The notes below the pieces were generated by a model. It saw nothing but the letters and a program-made list of their open reading frames with translations. It was not told the origin of the DNA and did no database searches. From Thermoleophilia bacterium (lineage in GTDB: Bacteria; Actinomycetota; Thermoleophilia; Gaiellales; Gaiellaceae), in NCBI GenBank assembly GCA_029858755.1, contig JAOUEK010000002.1, forward strand, positions 1 through 16,780: a DNA stretch of 16,780 bases. The letters run 5' to 3'. Position numbers and translations under genes: made by a program. This document shows, in pieces, positions 6,408 to 12,970 of this stretch. The first letter of the stretch is position 1. Every line of letters starts with the position of its first letter.

Positions 6408-6624
6408 GCGTGGACAGGAGGCGCGCTACCTCGCCCGGCTCCGGGAAGCGCCCGGCCTCGTGCCTCGAGAACAGGAGGTCGGCGTCGGCAAGCACGTCGA
6501 ACTGGCCGTGGCCGCCGACCGTGGCCACCGCTTCGTGCCCCAGCTCCGCCAGCTCGGCCGCGACACGCGCGGCCTCCCGGTCGTAGCCCTCTCAGATGCC
6601 GCAGTAGAGGATCTCGATTCGCAT
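6397..6624 (-). CDS. SelW-like (Rdx family) selenoprotein with in-frame TGA read as selenocysteine
   Basis: Reading from ATG 6624 gives MRIEILYCGI, then TGA (6592-6594), then EGYDREAARVAAELAEL and on to TGA 6397-6399. With TGA as selenocysteine (U11) this is a 75-residue thioredoxin-fold Rdx protein. It has the redox motif C8-G-I-U11, matching the CxxU of selenoprotein W, and the family's C-terminal block (FDVLADADLLFSRHEAGRFP, residues 42-61). The GC-rich third positions continue unchanged past the TGA, so the downstream part is coding. A 7-bp hairpin at 6556-6574 has the geometry of a bacterial SECIS. Ordinary gene calling would stop at residue 10 or miss the gene. ATG 6624 is seven nt after a TAGGCT box, suggesting a leaderless mRNA. 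Rdx proteins act in thiol redox control; the exact substrate is unknown. A nonsense mutation is the alternative, judged unlikely. Confidence 0.78.
6556..6574 (-). promoter_or_regulatory. Candidate bacterial SECIS hairpin
   Basis: On the minus strand GGCCGCG-cgtgt-CGCGGCC forms a perfect 7-bp stem with a 5-nt loop. The stem starts 17 nt and the loop 24 nt after the in-frame TGA. The loop has G at its second position. These values fit the general bacterial SECIS description (apical loop about 16-37 nt from UGA with a G in its first two positions). GC-rich DNA forms chance hairpins, so the structure alone is not proof. Confidence 0.6.
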
Positions 6625-6631
6625 CGCCGCG

Positions 6632-6637
6632 AGCCTA
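6632..6637 (-). promoter_or_regulatory. -10 box of the SelW-like gene (leaderless)
   Basis: TAGGCT on the minus strand ends seven nt before ATG 6624. Hexamer and spacing are identical to those before the genes starting at 4623 and 10529. It lies in the 28-bp gap after the 101-residue membrane protein gene. Confidence 0.5.
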
Positions 6638-6652
6638 CCCGCGCCCTGGGGC

Positions 6653-6958
6653 TCAGCCGTGCCCGATCAGCAGCTCGGCGAGCACGAACAGCACCACGAG
6701 CGCGAGCGGGACGATCGCCGCGTACACGAGGATCGCTCGCTCCCCCCTCCGACGGACTGCGACGAGGGCCGTGCTGCCACCGGCGACACCACAGGCGAAG
6801 CCGAGCCCCGCGCCGCCGGGCAAGACGCTCCAGGCGAGCACGAGCACGACGTGCGCGACCATGAGGGCCACCGACCACCACCCGAGCCGGGTCGCGGGGA
6901 GGATGGTGACGCGGTGCGCGTGCAGGGTGACCGATCCACTCCCGGCTGGTGACGACAC
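6653..6958 (-). CDS. Hypothetical three-helix membrane protein
   Basis: A 101-residue protein with an N-terminal soluble stretch of about 26 residues. Three predicted membrane segments follow (about 27-46, 50-68 and 75-98) and the protein ends almost directly after the last one. I do not recognise a family. GTG 6958 is chosen because AGGAGG (6966-6971) lies seven nt upstream, the best Shine-Dalgarno of this region; GTG 6976 is an alternative that would precede this site. The RBS is embedded in a possible 29-codon ORF whose stop lies two nt upstream of the start, which would couple the two. Codon use matches its neighbours. It lies between the ABC operon and the SelW-like gene on the same strand. 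Confidence 0.65.
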   Translation of the reverse strand: MSSPAGSGSVTLHAHRVTILPATRLGWWSVALMVAHVVLVLAWSVLPGGAGLGFACGVAGGSTALVAVRRRGERAILVYAAIVPLALVVLFVLAELLIGHG

Positions 6959-6960
6959 CG

Positions 6961-7050
6961 TCACACCTCCTTCCACACCTCGTTCGCCTCCATGCTCCGC
7001 GCCGGGGTCCGGAAGGGCATCGGGTGAAGCCCCGATCGTGACTGCCTCAT
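6961..7050 (-). CDS. Possible 29-residue small ORF upstream of the membrane protein
   Basis: ATG 7050 to TGA 6961-6963 encodes MRQSRSGLHPMPFRTPARSM followed by EANEVWKEV. It fills the 120-bp gap between the second permease (ends 7079) and the membrane protein (starts 6958). Its stop lies two nt before the next start, and it contains that gene's Shine-Dalgarno. GAGGG precedes the ATG but only one nt away, a poor distance. I recognise no family. It may be a coupling leader peptide or a small protein, or chance. Confidence 0.3.
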   Translation of the reverse strand: MRQSRSGLHPMPFRTPARSMEANEVWKEV

Positions 7051-7078
7051 TCCCTCACGTCGTCGCGCCGCGCTGCCG

Positions 7079-7795
7079 TCAGGGCACGTCGAGCCGCCGC
7101 AGCCGCCGCACCGCGAGCAACGCGAAGACGACGACCACGCCACCGGCGAGCAGCGCGCTGGGGAGCACGCCGGGCGGGCGCTCGAGCGTGGTCAGCCGCG
7201 TGCCGTCGATGCCCTCGATCACGCCGAGCGCGAAGCGGCGCACGCTGAGGTAGCGGATGCCGTCGAGGTACCTGGCGAGCGCGGCCTCCCAGATGAACAC
7301 GTAGACGAGCCCGAGCAGGAGCGCGTGGCGGGTCGCAAGCCCAGCCCAGGTGAACACCGCCGCGTACGCGACGCCGCCTGCGAGCAGCCCGATCCCGGTC
7401 GCGGCGGCGCCGCGGAAGCCGCCGGCGCCGGTCAGCGCGACTGCGATCCCGCCGCCGACCGCGACCGGGACGGCGCCCACGAGCATCGGCGCGAGCAGCT
7501 TCGGCGCGACGATGTGCCAGCGCGCGAGCGGCTTCGTCGTCAGGTAGACGAGCGTCCGGTCGCTCAGCTCGTTGCCCAACGAGGCCGTCCCCAGCAGGAG
7601 CAGCACGAGCGGGAGCGTCCCGGAGGCGATCAGCGTTCCTGTGAGGTTGTCGGCGAGCTCCCCGGCATTGGCGGTGCTGTCCGCCAGGTGGGAGAGCGCG
7701 GCGACCAGCACCGGCAGGCCGACGAGCGCCGCGACGAGCCAGGCTCGCCGGCTCCCGACGAGCTGGCGCACCGTGAGCGAGAGGATCGCCGCCAC
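7079..7795 (-). CDS. ABC-2 type transporter permease (second ATPase/permease pair)
   Basis: A 238-residue membrane protein with about six helices (near 17-35, 58-75, 100-121, 131-149, 156-172 and 212-230). The segment GNELSDRTLVYLTTKPLARW (74-93) after helix 2 is typical of ABC-2 permeases of the NosY/YhaP style, where it forms the coupling region that contacts the ATPase. It starts at GTG 7795, three nt after the stop of the ATPase gene at 7799, so the pair is clearly co-translated. Role: membrane half of an exporter; substrate unknown. It is the last gene of the four-gene ABC operon. Confidence 0.88.
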   Translation of the reverse strand: MAAILSLTVRQLVGSRRAWLVAALVGLPVLVAALSHLADSTANAGELADNLTGTLIASGTLPLVLLLLGTASLGNELSDRTLVYLTTKPLARWHIVAPKLLAPMLVGAVPVAVGGGIAVALTGAGGFRGAAATGIGLLAGGVAYAAVFTWAGLATRHALLLGLVYVFIWEAALARYLDGIRYLSVRRFALGVIEGIDGTRLTTLERPPGVLPSALLAGGVVVVFALLAVRRLRRLDVP

Positions 7796-7798
7796 GCG

Positions 7799-8734
7799 TC
7801 AGCCCCGCGCCAGGTACTCGAAGACGCTCTCCAGCGAGTCGTCGAGGGGCTCGACACGCAGCAGGCGCACGCCGAGCGCCTGGGCGACCTCGGGCACCGA
7901 CCGCTGCAGCGACGTCACGTCGCGGCTGCGCACGCGCAGCCGCCCTTCCGCGTCGATCTCCACCGACTCGATCGCCTCCACGGAGACCAGCCCTGCGGCG
8001 AGCGCCCGAGGGTCGGAGGCATCGATCCGCACCACGAACGGCCGGTCGTTCAGCTGCATGCGGATCGCGCGGAAGTCGCCGCTCGCCGCGAGCTTCCCGC
8101 CCACCATCAGGTGGATGCGGTCGGCGAGCTCCGCCACCTCCTCGAGGACGTGGGAGGAGACGACGATCGTGCGTCCCGCCGCGCCCAGCTCCCGGATCAC
8201 CTCCACCAGGCGCAGCCGCTGCGCCGGGTCCGTGCCCGAGAGCGGCTCGTCGAGCAGCAGGAGCTGCGGGTCGTGGACGAGGGTGGCCGCGAGCCGCATC
8301 CGCTGCCGCATCCCCCGCGAGTACCCGCGCAGCCGCCGGTCCTGCGCGTCCGCCAGCCCCACCGTGTCGATCGCCCGCCGGACCGCCGCCTCACGATCCG
8401 GGACCCGCTGCAGGCTCGCGCTCAGCCCCACGAACTGCCTGCCGGTGAGGAAGTCGTAGACGGCCTCATGCTCGGGCATGTAGCCGACGCGCGCGTAGAG
8501 GCGCGGGTTGTCGCGTACCGGCTCGCCGAAGACGGCCACCGACCCACGCGACGGGGCGATCAGGCCGGCGATCGCACGGAGCAGCGTCGTCTTGCCCGCG
8601 CCGTTCGGCCCGAGCAGCCCGGTCACGCCGGGCTCCACCGAGAGCGTGACGTCGCTGACGGCGACCACGCCGCCGAACCAGCGCGACACGCCCTCCACGG
8701 CGATCGACGGCGCCGTGCGCGCCACGGCGCTCAT
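7799..8734 (-). CDS. ABC transporter ATP-binding protein (second pair)
   Basis: A 311-residue ABC-2 exporter ATPase. Walker A is GPNGAGKTT (42-50), the signature is YSRGMRQR, Walker B with the catalytic Glu is LLLLDEPLSGTD, and the switch is VVSSHVL with its His. An additional C-terminal domain of roughly 90 residues follows, as is usual for CcmA/NosF-like exporter ATPases. ATG 8734 overlaps the TGA of the upstream permease gene (ATGA at 8731-8734), which fixes the start although the frame stays open far upstream. It pairs with the permease three nt downstream. The D-loop reads LSGTD rather than the commoner TAGLD, a minor variation. Substrate is unknown. Confidence 0.93.
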   Translation of the reverse strand: MSAVARTAPSIAVEGVSRWFGGVVAVSDVTLSVEPGVTGLLGPNGAGKTTLLRAIAGLIAPSRGSVAVFGEPVRDNPRLYARVGYMPEHEAVYDFLTGRQFVGLSASLQRVPDREAAVRRAIDTVGLADAQDRRLRGYSRGMRQRMRLAATLVHDPQLLLLDEPLSGTDPAQRLRLVEVIRELGAAGRTIVVSSHVLEEVAELADRIHLMVGGKLAASGDFRAIRMQLNDRPFVVRIDASDPRALAAGLVSVEAIESVEIDAEGRLRVRSRDVTSLQRSVPEVAQALGVRLLRVEPLDDSLESVFEYLARG

Positions 8735-9615
8735 CCGAGCATCAGCCCCCGTGTCCGCCGCAGCAGCGCCAGGGCCAGGCCCAGGGTGAGCAGCACCAGC
8801 CAGCCGGCGTAGACGATGCCGCCGAACGGCCGGCCGGACTGCTCGTCGGCGAGCACCCAGCGCGCGGCTGCGACCACGACCTGTGGCAGCCCGACCAGTG
8901 ACGCCACGTCTGCGGCCCGTCCCGAGAAGTCGTCCTCCGCGATCCCACCGACGGCCGAGCCGACGAGCACGACGGCCAGGGTCGCCACCGCCGCGTACGC
9001 GCGGCGACCGGTGAACGTCGCCATCAGCAGCGACAGGGTGGTGAAGGCCGCGGCCACCATGCCGCCCGCGAGCAGGACGCGCAGCGGCACGTCCCAGGAG
9101 TCGGCCAGGAACGAGCCGGTGCTGCGGGCATCGAGCGCGTTCCACGCGTAGAGGACGAGCTCCGGGAGGACGGCGGCGCCGGCGGAGACGGTGAAGAAGG
9201 CCAGCCAACGGGAGCCGAGGTAGTCGGCCGACGTGATCGGGCGCGCGGCGTACAGGGTCAGCACCCCGTCGCGGCGGTCGGGGCAGAGCAGCTGCGGCCC
9301 GACGACGGCCGCGAACAGCCCGATGGGGACGATCGCGAACTCGTAGTACTCCGCGAACGACGGCAGCTCGAACTCGTCCGCCGCCTCCTGCGCGGGGGAC
9401 ATGAACGCCGAGATCACGACGAGCACGACCATCGGCACCAGCGCGAGCGCGATCAGGAGCCACGGCGCGACCTTCGCCGAGGCCCCGCGCCCCAGGCCGA
9501 GCGAGACCCGCACGCCGTCGCGCCAGATCGCGATACGGCGGGCGCCACGGCCGGTGCGCTCACCCTCGTAGGGCTGGTAGCCGAGGTCGAAGACCTCCGC
9601 GGTGCCGTCGCTCAC
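8731..9615 (-). CDS. ABC-2 type transporter permease (first ATPase/permease pair)
   Basis: A 294-residue protein with a soluble N-terminus carrying DLGYQPYEGER (10-20), a stretch seen in many actinobacterial ABC permeases next to CcmA-like ATPases. About six membrane helices follow (near 52-71, 92-110, 138-157, 180-199, 205-224 and 266-285). The segment CPDRRDGVLTLYAARPITSA (111-130) corresponds to the coupling region. The start overlaps the ATPase gene stop by 4 bp (9612-9615), and its own stop overlaps the next ATPase start. Together with the neighbouring ATPase it forms one half of a possible two-module exporter. Substrate cannot be inferred. Confidence 0.88.
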   Translation of the reverse strand: MSDGTAEVFDLGYQPYEGERTGRGARRIAIWRDGVRVSLGLGRGASAKVAPWLLIALALVPMVVLVVISAFMSPAQEAADEFELPSFAEYYEFAIVPIGLFAAVVGPQLLCPDRRDGVLTLYAARPITSADYLGSRWLAFFTVSAGAAVLPELVLYAWNALDARSTGSFLADSWDVPLRVLLAGGMVAAAFTTLSLLMATFTGRRAYAAVATLAVVLVGSAVGGIAEDDFSGRAADVASLVGLPQVVVAAARWVLADEQSGRPFGGIVYAGWLVLLTLGLALALLRRTRGLMLG

Positions 9616-10529
9616 GTCGTCGCCTCTGCGTCCGCCGCCGGCGGCGCGAACACGTCCGCCAGCGTCTGGCGCTCGGGGGCGAGCCGGTAGAGGAGGGCCC
9701 CGGACTCGACGATCGCGTCGCGCAACTCGTCGTAGTCACCGCCGGACGCCCCCTCGAGCACGAGGCGGCTGCCGTGGACGCGCGGCGCGAGCCCGCGCCG
9801 CGTGAGCGCTGCGGCGAGCGCATCCGCACCCTCGGCCACGTCGACGAGGATCGCCTCGGTCTCCTCGATGAAGCCGGAGACTGCTCCCGTGCGCAGCAGG
9901 CGCCCGGCATCGAGCACGACCACCGCGTCGCAGGTGCGCTCGACGTCGCCCAGCAGGTGGGTGGAGACGACGATGCTGATCCCGAACTCGTGCCCGACGC
10001 GGCGGATCAGGTCGAGCATCTCGCGCCGTCCGAGCGGGTCGAGTCCCGCGGTGGGCTCGTCGAGGAAGGCGATCGCCGGGTCGTGCACGAGCGCCTGCGC
10101 GAGCTTCACGCGCTGCTTCATGCCCGTCGAGTACGTGCCCATGGGGCGGTAGCGCTCCTCGAACAGGCCGACGTGCCGCAGGACGTCGGATGCCCGAAGG
10201 CGTGCAGCCGTCCGCGGGAGACCGGAGACCTCGGCCATGTACCCGAGGAACTCCGCCGCCGACACGGCGCGCGGCAGGCAGTCGTGCTCGGGTGAGTAGC
10301 CGACGCGGGCTCGGCCGTCGGGTGAGCGGCGCGGGTCTCGCCCCAGCACCTCGACCGTGCCGGAGTCCGCTTCGAGCAACCCCATGAACAACTTCAAGGA
10401 GGTCGACTTGCCGGCACCGTTCGCGCCGAGCATGCCGGTGATCCCCTCGCCGATCTCGAACGTGACGTCGTCGAGGGCGCGAACCGGGCCGTAGGTCTTC
10501 GTCAGCCCGCGGGCCTGGACGAGCGCCAT
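9612..10529 (-). CDS. ABC transporter ATP-binding protein (first pair, operon leader)
   Basis: A 305-residue ABC exporter ATPase: Walker A GANGAGKST (35-43), signature YSTGMKQR, Walker B IAFLDEPTAGLD and switch VVSTHLL. A C-terminal domain of about 95 residues, rich in Ala, follows. The Walker A Pro-to-Ala change (GANGAGKS) is common in this subfamily. It begins at ATG 10529, seven nt after a TAGGCT box, so it probably starts its own leaderless transcript, apart from the paa genes upstream on the same strand. It leads the operon ATPase, permease, ATPase, permease, with 4-bp overlaps or a 3-bp gap between members. Confidence 0.93.
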   Translation of the reverse strand: MALVQARGLTKTYGPVRALDDVTFEIGEGITGMLGANGAGKSTSLKLFMGLLEADSGTVEVLGRDPRRSPDGRARVGYSPEHDCLPRAVSAAEFLGYMAEVSGLPRTAARLRASDVLRHVGLFEERYRPMGTYSTGMKQRVKLAQALVHDPAIAFLDEPTAGLDPLGRREMLDLIRRVGHEFGISIVVSTHLLGDVERTCDAVVVLDAGRLLRTGAVSGFIEETEAILVDVAEGADALAAALTRRGLAPRVHGSRLVLEGASGGDYDELRDAIVESGALLYRLAPERQTLADVFAPPAADAEATT

Positions 10530-10536
10530 GTGCGGG

Positions 10537-10542
10537 AGCCTA
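10537..10542 (-). promoter_or_regulatory. -10 box of the ABC exporter operon (leaderless)
   Basis: TAGGCT on the minus strand ends seven nt before ATG 10529, the same hexamer and distance as before the genes at 4623 and 6624. It lies in the 63-bp gap after paaD. Confidence 0.55.
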
Positions 10543-10558
10543 TCCCGGGCGCGGCGGC

Positions 10559-10584
10559 GGCCCGTGGCGAGCGGTCACGGGGCC
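10559..10584 (-). terminator. Terminator-like hairpin after paaD
   Basis: GGCCCGTG and CACGGGGCC (plus-strand reading) form an 8-bp stem with one bulged base and a 9-nt loop. It lies between the paaD stop (10593) and the ABC operon promoter. No T-tract follows. Position supports an end of the paa transcript here. Confidence 0.4.
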
Positions 10585-10592
10585 TCCGTAGC

Positions 10593-11078
10593 TCAGATCG
10601 TCTTGAACTGCTCGAACGGCTGGCTGCAGGACGTGCAGTAGCGGATCGAGCGGCACGCCGTCGGCCCGAAGATGTTCTCGAGCCGCGTCTCGGTCGAGCC
10701 GCACCAGGGGCAGCGGAACGGCCCGCGCTCGAGCTGCACGAGGCTCGGCGTCCCCTCGGAGCGGAGCGGCGGCGGAGCGAAGCCCGCTGCCCTGAGCTTC
10801 TCGCGCCCGACGGCGCTGATGCGGTCGGTCGACCACGAGTCGTCGTTGACGACGAGCACCTCGCACGGTGCTCCGAGCGCCTCGACCCGCTCGCGGATCG
10901 CCCGCGTCATCGCGTCGAGCGCGGGGCAGCCCATGAACGTCGGCGTGAACTCGACCCGCACTCCCTCGTCGGAGACGTCGACACGCTTCACGACCCCGAG
11001 GTCGACGAGCGAGATCACGGGGATCTCCGGGTCGGGGATCTCCTCGAGCGTCCGCCAGACGGCGTCGGCGGTTACCAC
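10593..11078 (-). CDS. paaD: Phenylacetyl-CoA 1,2-epoxidase accessory protein PaaD
   Basis: A 161-residue protein in two parts. The N-terminal MIP18/DUF59 domain begins with TLEEIPDPEIPVISLVDLG and includes Cys51 in FMGCPALDAM. The C-terminal zinc-ribbon-like part has C123-x2-C126 and C148-x2-C151 with a further C142 in FGPTACRS, and ends in PFEQFK. This is the arrangement of PaaD (PaaJ), thought to assist iron-sulfur or metal assembly of the epoxidase. Length agrees with the E. coli protein (about 165). GTG 11078 overlaps the paaC stop by seven bases, so expression is coupled. It is last of paaABCD here; the reductase gene paaE does not follow. Confidence 0.94.
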   Translation of the reverse strand: MVTADAVWRTLEEIPDPEIPVISLVDLGVVKRVDVSDEGVRVEFTPTFMGCPALDAMTRAIRERVEALGAPCEVLVVNDDSWSTDRISAVGREKLRAAGFAPPPLRSEGTPSLVQLERGPFRCPWCGSTETRLENIFGPTACRSIRYCTSCSQPFEQFKTI

Positions 11079-11740
11079 TCGGCCCCGGGAGCGGAGCGGC
11101 GCACGCTGGTCATCTCCTCGAGCAGCTCGCGGAGCTCGGCCACGTGGTCGCCCCGCCGCACCGGCTCGGCGGCGGGCATCGTCCGCCCCAGCCGATCCTC
11201 GACCCGGCGCACGAGCTCGGGGCGCAGGTCGTCGTCGAGCACGCCGAGCGCGTACGGCCACAGCTCGACGAGAGCCTCGTCGAGCTTGGCGCGCCCCTCG
11301 TCCGACCCGAGCAGCCGGTCGACCCACATCTCCGCGTGCATGCGGTGGTAGAGCTCCTCGCGGTCGATCTTCGCGGCGAGCCCCGCCAGCTCGATGTCGT
11401 CGCAGCCCTTGAGCGCCTCCAGGCGGATCGCGTCCGCGGTCTCGTACAGCCAGTGCCTGGCGATCGTCCGCGCCCACTCGAGCCGACGCAGCTCGACGAG
11501 CGGCGCGCAGCGGTACTCGTCCGGGGCACGGTCGAAGGCGAGCTCGTCGGCGGTCGTGCCGAGCTCGGCGGCCGCCAGCTCGTAGAGGGCGCGGGCGTGA
11601 CCGATCTCGTTCTGCGCGATCGACGAGAAGGCGACGTCCTCCTCCAGGAAGGGGGCGATCCCCGTCCACTCCGAGTCCCGCCAGCCGAGGATCAGCTCGT
11701 CGTCGGCCAGCTCGAGGAGGAGGTCGGCGCGCGCGCTCAT
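11072..11740 (-). CDS. paaC: Phenylacetyl-CoA 1,2-epoxidase structural subunit PaaC
   Basis: A 222-residue ferritin-like four-helix protein. It carries the carboxylate-bridged di-iron type remnants EIGH (45-48) and EELYH (128-132), and the conserved DELILGWRDSEWTGIAPFLEED N-terminal region of PaaC spans residues 14-35. In the epoxidase PaaC is the structural partner of the catalytic PaaA in the PaaAC core. ATG 11740 overlaps the paaB stop (ATGA at 11737-11740). Its length is slightly below the E. coli protein (about 248). Function is cytoplasmic. Confidence 0.95.
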   Translation of the reverse strand: MSARADLLLELADDELILGWRDSEWTGIAPFLEEDVAFSSIAQNEIGHARALYELAAAELGTTADELAFDRAPDEYRCAPLVELRRLEWARTIARHWLYETADAIRLEALKGCDDIELAGLAAKIDREELYHRMHAEMWVDRLLGSDEGRAKLDEALVELWPYALGVLDDDLRPELVRRVEDRLGRTMPAAEPVRRGDHVAELRELLEEMTSVRRSAPGAEW

Positions 11741-12021
11741 CCGCCTTCCGCCACCCGCCGCCGGGCCTCGCGCAGTCGCACCTTCAGGGAGTAGCCGTCG
11801 ACGCGACGGTAGCTCGTGTCCAGCTCGTCGCCGAAGTCCTCGATCGTGGTCACGGCGCTCCGGGGCACGACCCACAGGGCCGCCGACTCGTGGCGCCGCG
11901 CGTAGAACTCCCGTGCGTACGCCTCGGCGAAGCGGTCGTCGGGCGCGTGGAAGGAGCCGGCGTGCTGCAGCGGCTGCCCCTTGCGCTCCATCCTGAACAC
12001 CTCGTAGATCCGGTCGGGCAT
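11737..12021 (-). CDS. paaB: Phenylacetyl-CoA 1,2-epoxidase subunit PaaB
   Basis: A 94-residue protein matching PaaB in size. It has the typical opening YEVFRMERKGQPLQHAGSFH, an AREFYARRHESAALWVVPR core, and a C-terminal stretch with DTSYRRVDGY. PaaB bridges PaaAC heterodimers in the multicomponent epoxidase. It starts at ATG 12021, ten nt after the paaA stop, and its stop overlaps the paaC start by four bases. Gene order A-B-C-D is that of known paa operons. Confidence 0.95.
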   Translation of the reverse strand: MPDRIYEVFRMERKGQPLQHAGSFHAPDDRFAEAYAREFYARRHESAALWVVPRSAVTTIEDFGDELDTSYRRVDGYSLKVRLREARRRVAEGG

Positions 12022-12031
12022 CGGCCTGGCC

Positions 12032-12934
12032 TCAGGCCGCCTCGGCGAGCACGACGCGGGAGACCCAGTCCACCTCGGCCCGGGACAGCCGCCGGAAGGC
12101 GAGCCGCTCCGCGGAGGCAGGCCCGTGTCCGGAGACGACCGACATCAGCTCGTCCCAGTCGGGCTCCGTGTACTCCCAGGTGCCGTCCTCGCGGCGGCGC
12201 AGCTTCGGGTCGGGCAGGGTCAGGCCGAGCTCGCGCACCTGCGGCACGTACCCCTCGAGGAACTGCTGGCGGGCGCCCTCGTTCGCCTGGCTCTTGATGC
12301 GCCAGTGCAGCATGGGGTCGTCCTCGGCGGGGAGGGGGGTGCCGTGGAACATCATCAGCGGCACCCACCAGCGGTCGAGCGCTTCCTGCACGAGCTCCCG
12401 CTGCAGGTCGGTGCCGTTGACGAGCGCGAGCACCACGTCGCGGCCGTGGAGGACGTGGAAGGACTCCTCCCAGCAGATCCGCTTCATGATCCGGGCGTAG
12501 GGCCCGTACGAGCACTTGAGCAGCGCCTTCTGCGAGATGATCGCTGCCGCGTCGACGAGCCAGGCGATCACGCCCACGTCGCCCCAGGTGCGCGTCGGGT
12601 AGTGGAAGACGTTGTGGAACTTCGAGCGGCCGGAGAGGAGGTCGTCGAGGCAGTCGTCGCGCGGCTTGCCGAGATCCTCGACCACCCGGTAGATCAGCTG
12701 CGCATGGCCGACCTCGTCCTGGATCTTCGCGGTCAGCGCGAGCTTCCGCTGCAGGGTCGGCGCGCGCAGGATCCAGTCCCGCTCGGGGAGCACGCCCATC
12801 AGCTCGGAGTTCGCGTGCATCTCCACGAACTTGATCAGCCGCTTCCGGTACTCCTCCGGCATCCAGTCGTGGGTCTCCACCTGCCCGCCACCCTGGACGT
12901 ACTCGAGGAACTCCTGCTCTCGCGTGTCCGACAC
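12032..12934 (-). CDS. paaA: Phenylacetyl-CoA 1,2-epoxidase catalytic subunit PaaA
   Basis: A 300-residue di-iron oxygenase subunit. The metal-binding helices are visible as EVGH (74-77, in KIQDEVGHAQLIY) and ESFH (157-160, in ICWEESFHVLHGRD), with Glu44 on the preceding helix. PaaA binds phenylacetyl-CoA and epoxidises the aromatic ring with O2, taking electrons from PaaE in known systems. GTG 12934 is chosen because AAGGAG (12940-12945) stands five nt upstream; the frame stays open further but overlaps the divergent regulator. It leads the paa operon. An operator-like repeat and a TACGAT -10 box stand just upstream. Confidence 0.95.
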   Translation of the reverse strand: MSDTREQEFLEYVQGGGQVETHDWMPEEYRKRLIKFVEMHANSELMGVLPERDWILRAPTLQRKLALTAKIQDEVGHAQLIYRVVEDLGKPRDDCLDDLLSGRSKFHNVFHYPTRTWGDVGVIAWLVDAAAIISQKALLKCSYGPYARIMKRICWEESFHVLHGRDVVLALVNGTDLQRELVQEALDRWWVPLMMFHGTPLPAEDDPMLHWRIKSQANEGARQQFLEGYVPQVRELGLTLPDPKLRRREDGTWEYTEPDWDELMSVVSGHGPASAERLAFRRLSRAEVDWVSRVVLAEAA

Positions 12935-12945
12935 GAGCTCTCCTT

Positions 12946-12957
12946 CCGAACGGTCGG
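12946..12957. promoter_or_regulatory. PaaR/TetR operator between paaA and the regulator gene
   Basis: CCGAACGGTCGG is an imperfect inverted repeat (10 of 12 positions symmetric). Read on the other strand it gives ACCGACCGTTCGG, like the operators of actinobacterial TetR regulators. It is centred in the 36-bp divergent gap. It would cover the predicted paaA transcription start and abut the regulator's -10 box, so one bound dimer could block both promoters. Confidence 0.6.
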
Positions 12958-12963
12958 TAGCAT
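12958..12963 (+). promoter_or_regulatory. -10 box of the TetR regulator gene (leaderless)
   Basis: TAGCAT ends seven nt before GTG 12971, matching the leaderless pattern of this window. It overlaps the paaA -10 box by two bases and touches the operator. Confidence 0.5.
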
Positions 12964-12967
12964 CGTA
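12962..12967 (-). promoter_or_regulatory. Probable -10 box of the paaA operon
   Basis: TACGAT on the minus strand would place the paaA transcript start near 12955, inside the operator. This leaves a leader of about 20 nt that holds the AAGGAG Shine-Dalgarno. No clear -35 is seen; that region lies inside the regulator's first codons. Confidence 0.4.
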
Positions 12968-12970
12968 GCG

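Noticed and set aside
6592..6594. In-frame TGA read as a nonsense mutation making the Rdx gene a pseudogene
   Set aside because: The TGA lies exactly at the Sec/Cys position of the family motif, the rest of the frame is intact with normal codon use, and a SECIS-like hairpin follows. Decay would not target that codon specifically.
7325..8812. Long plus-strand frame of 495 codons
   Set aside because: It runs antisense across an ABC permease and ATPase and is low-complexity in composition; no start signal or domain.
8735..9463. N-terminal extension of the second ABC ATPase
   Set aside because: The extension covers the permease gene in another frame; the ATGA overlap at 8731-8734 fixes the start.
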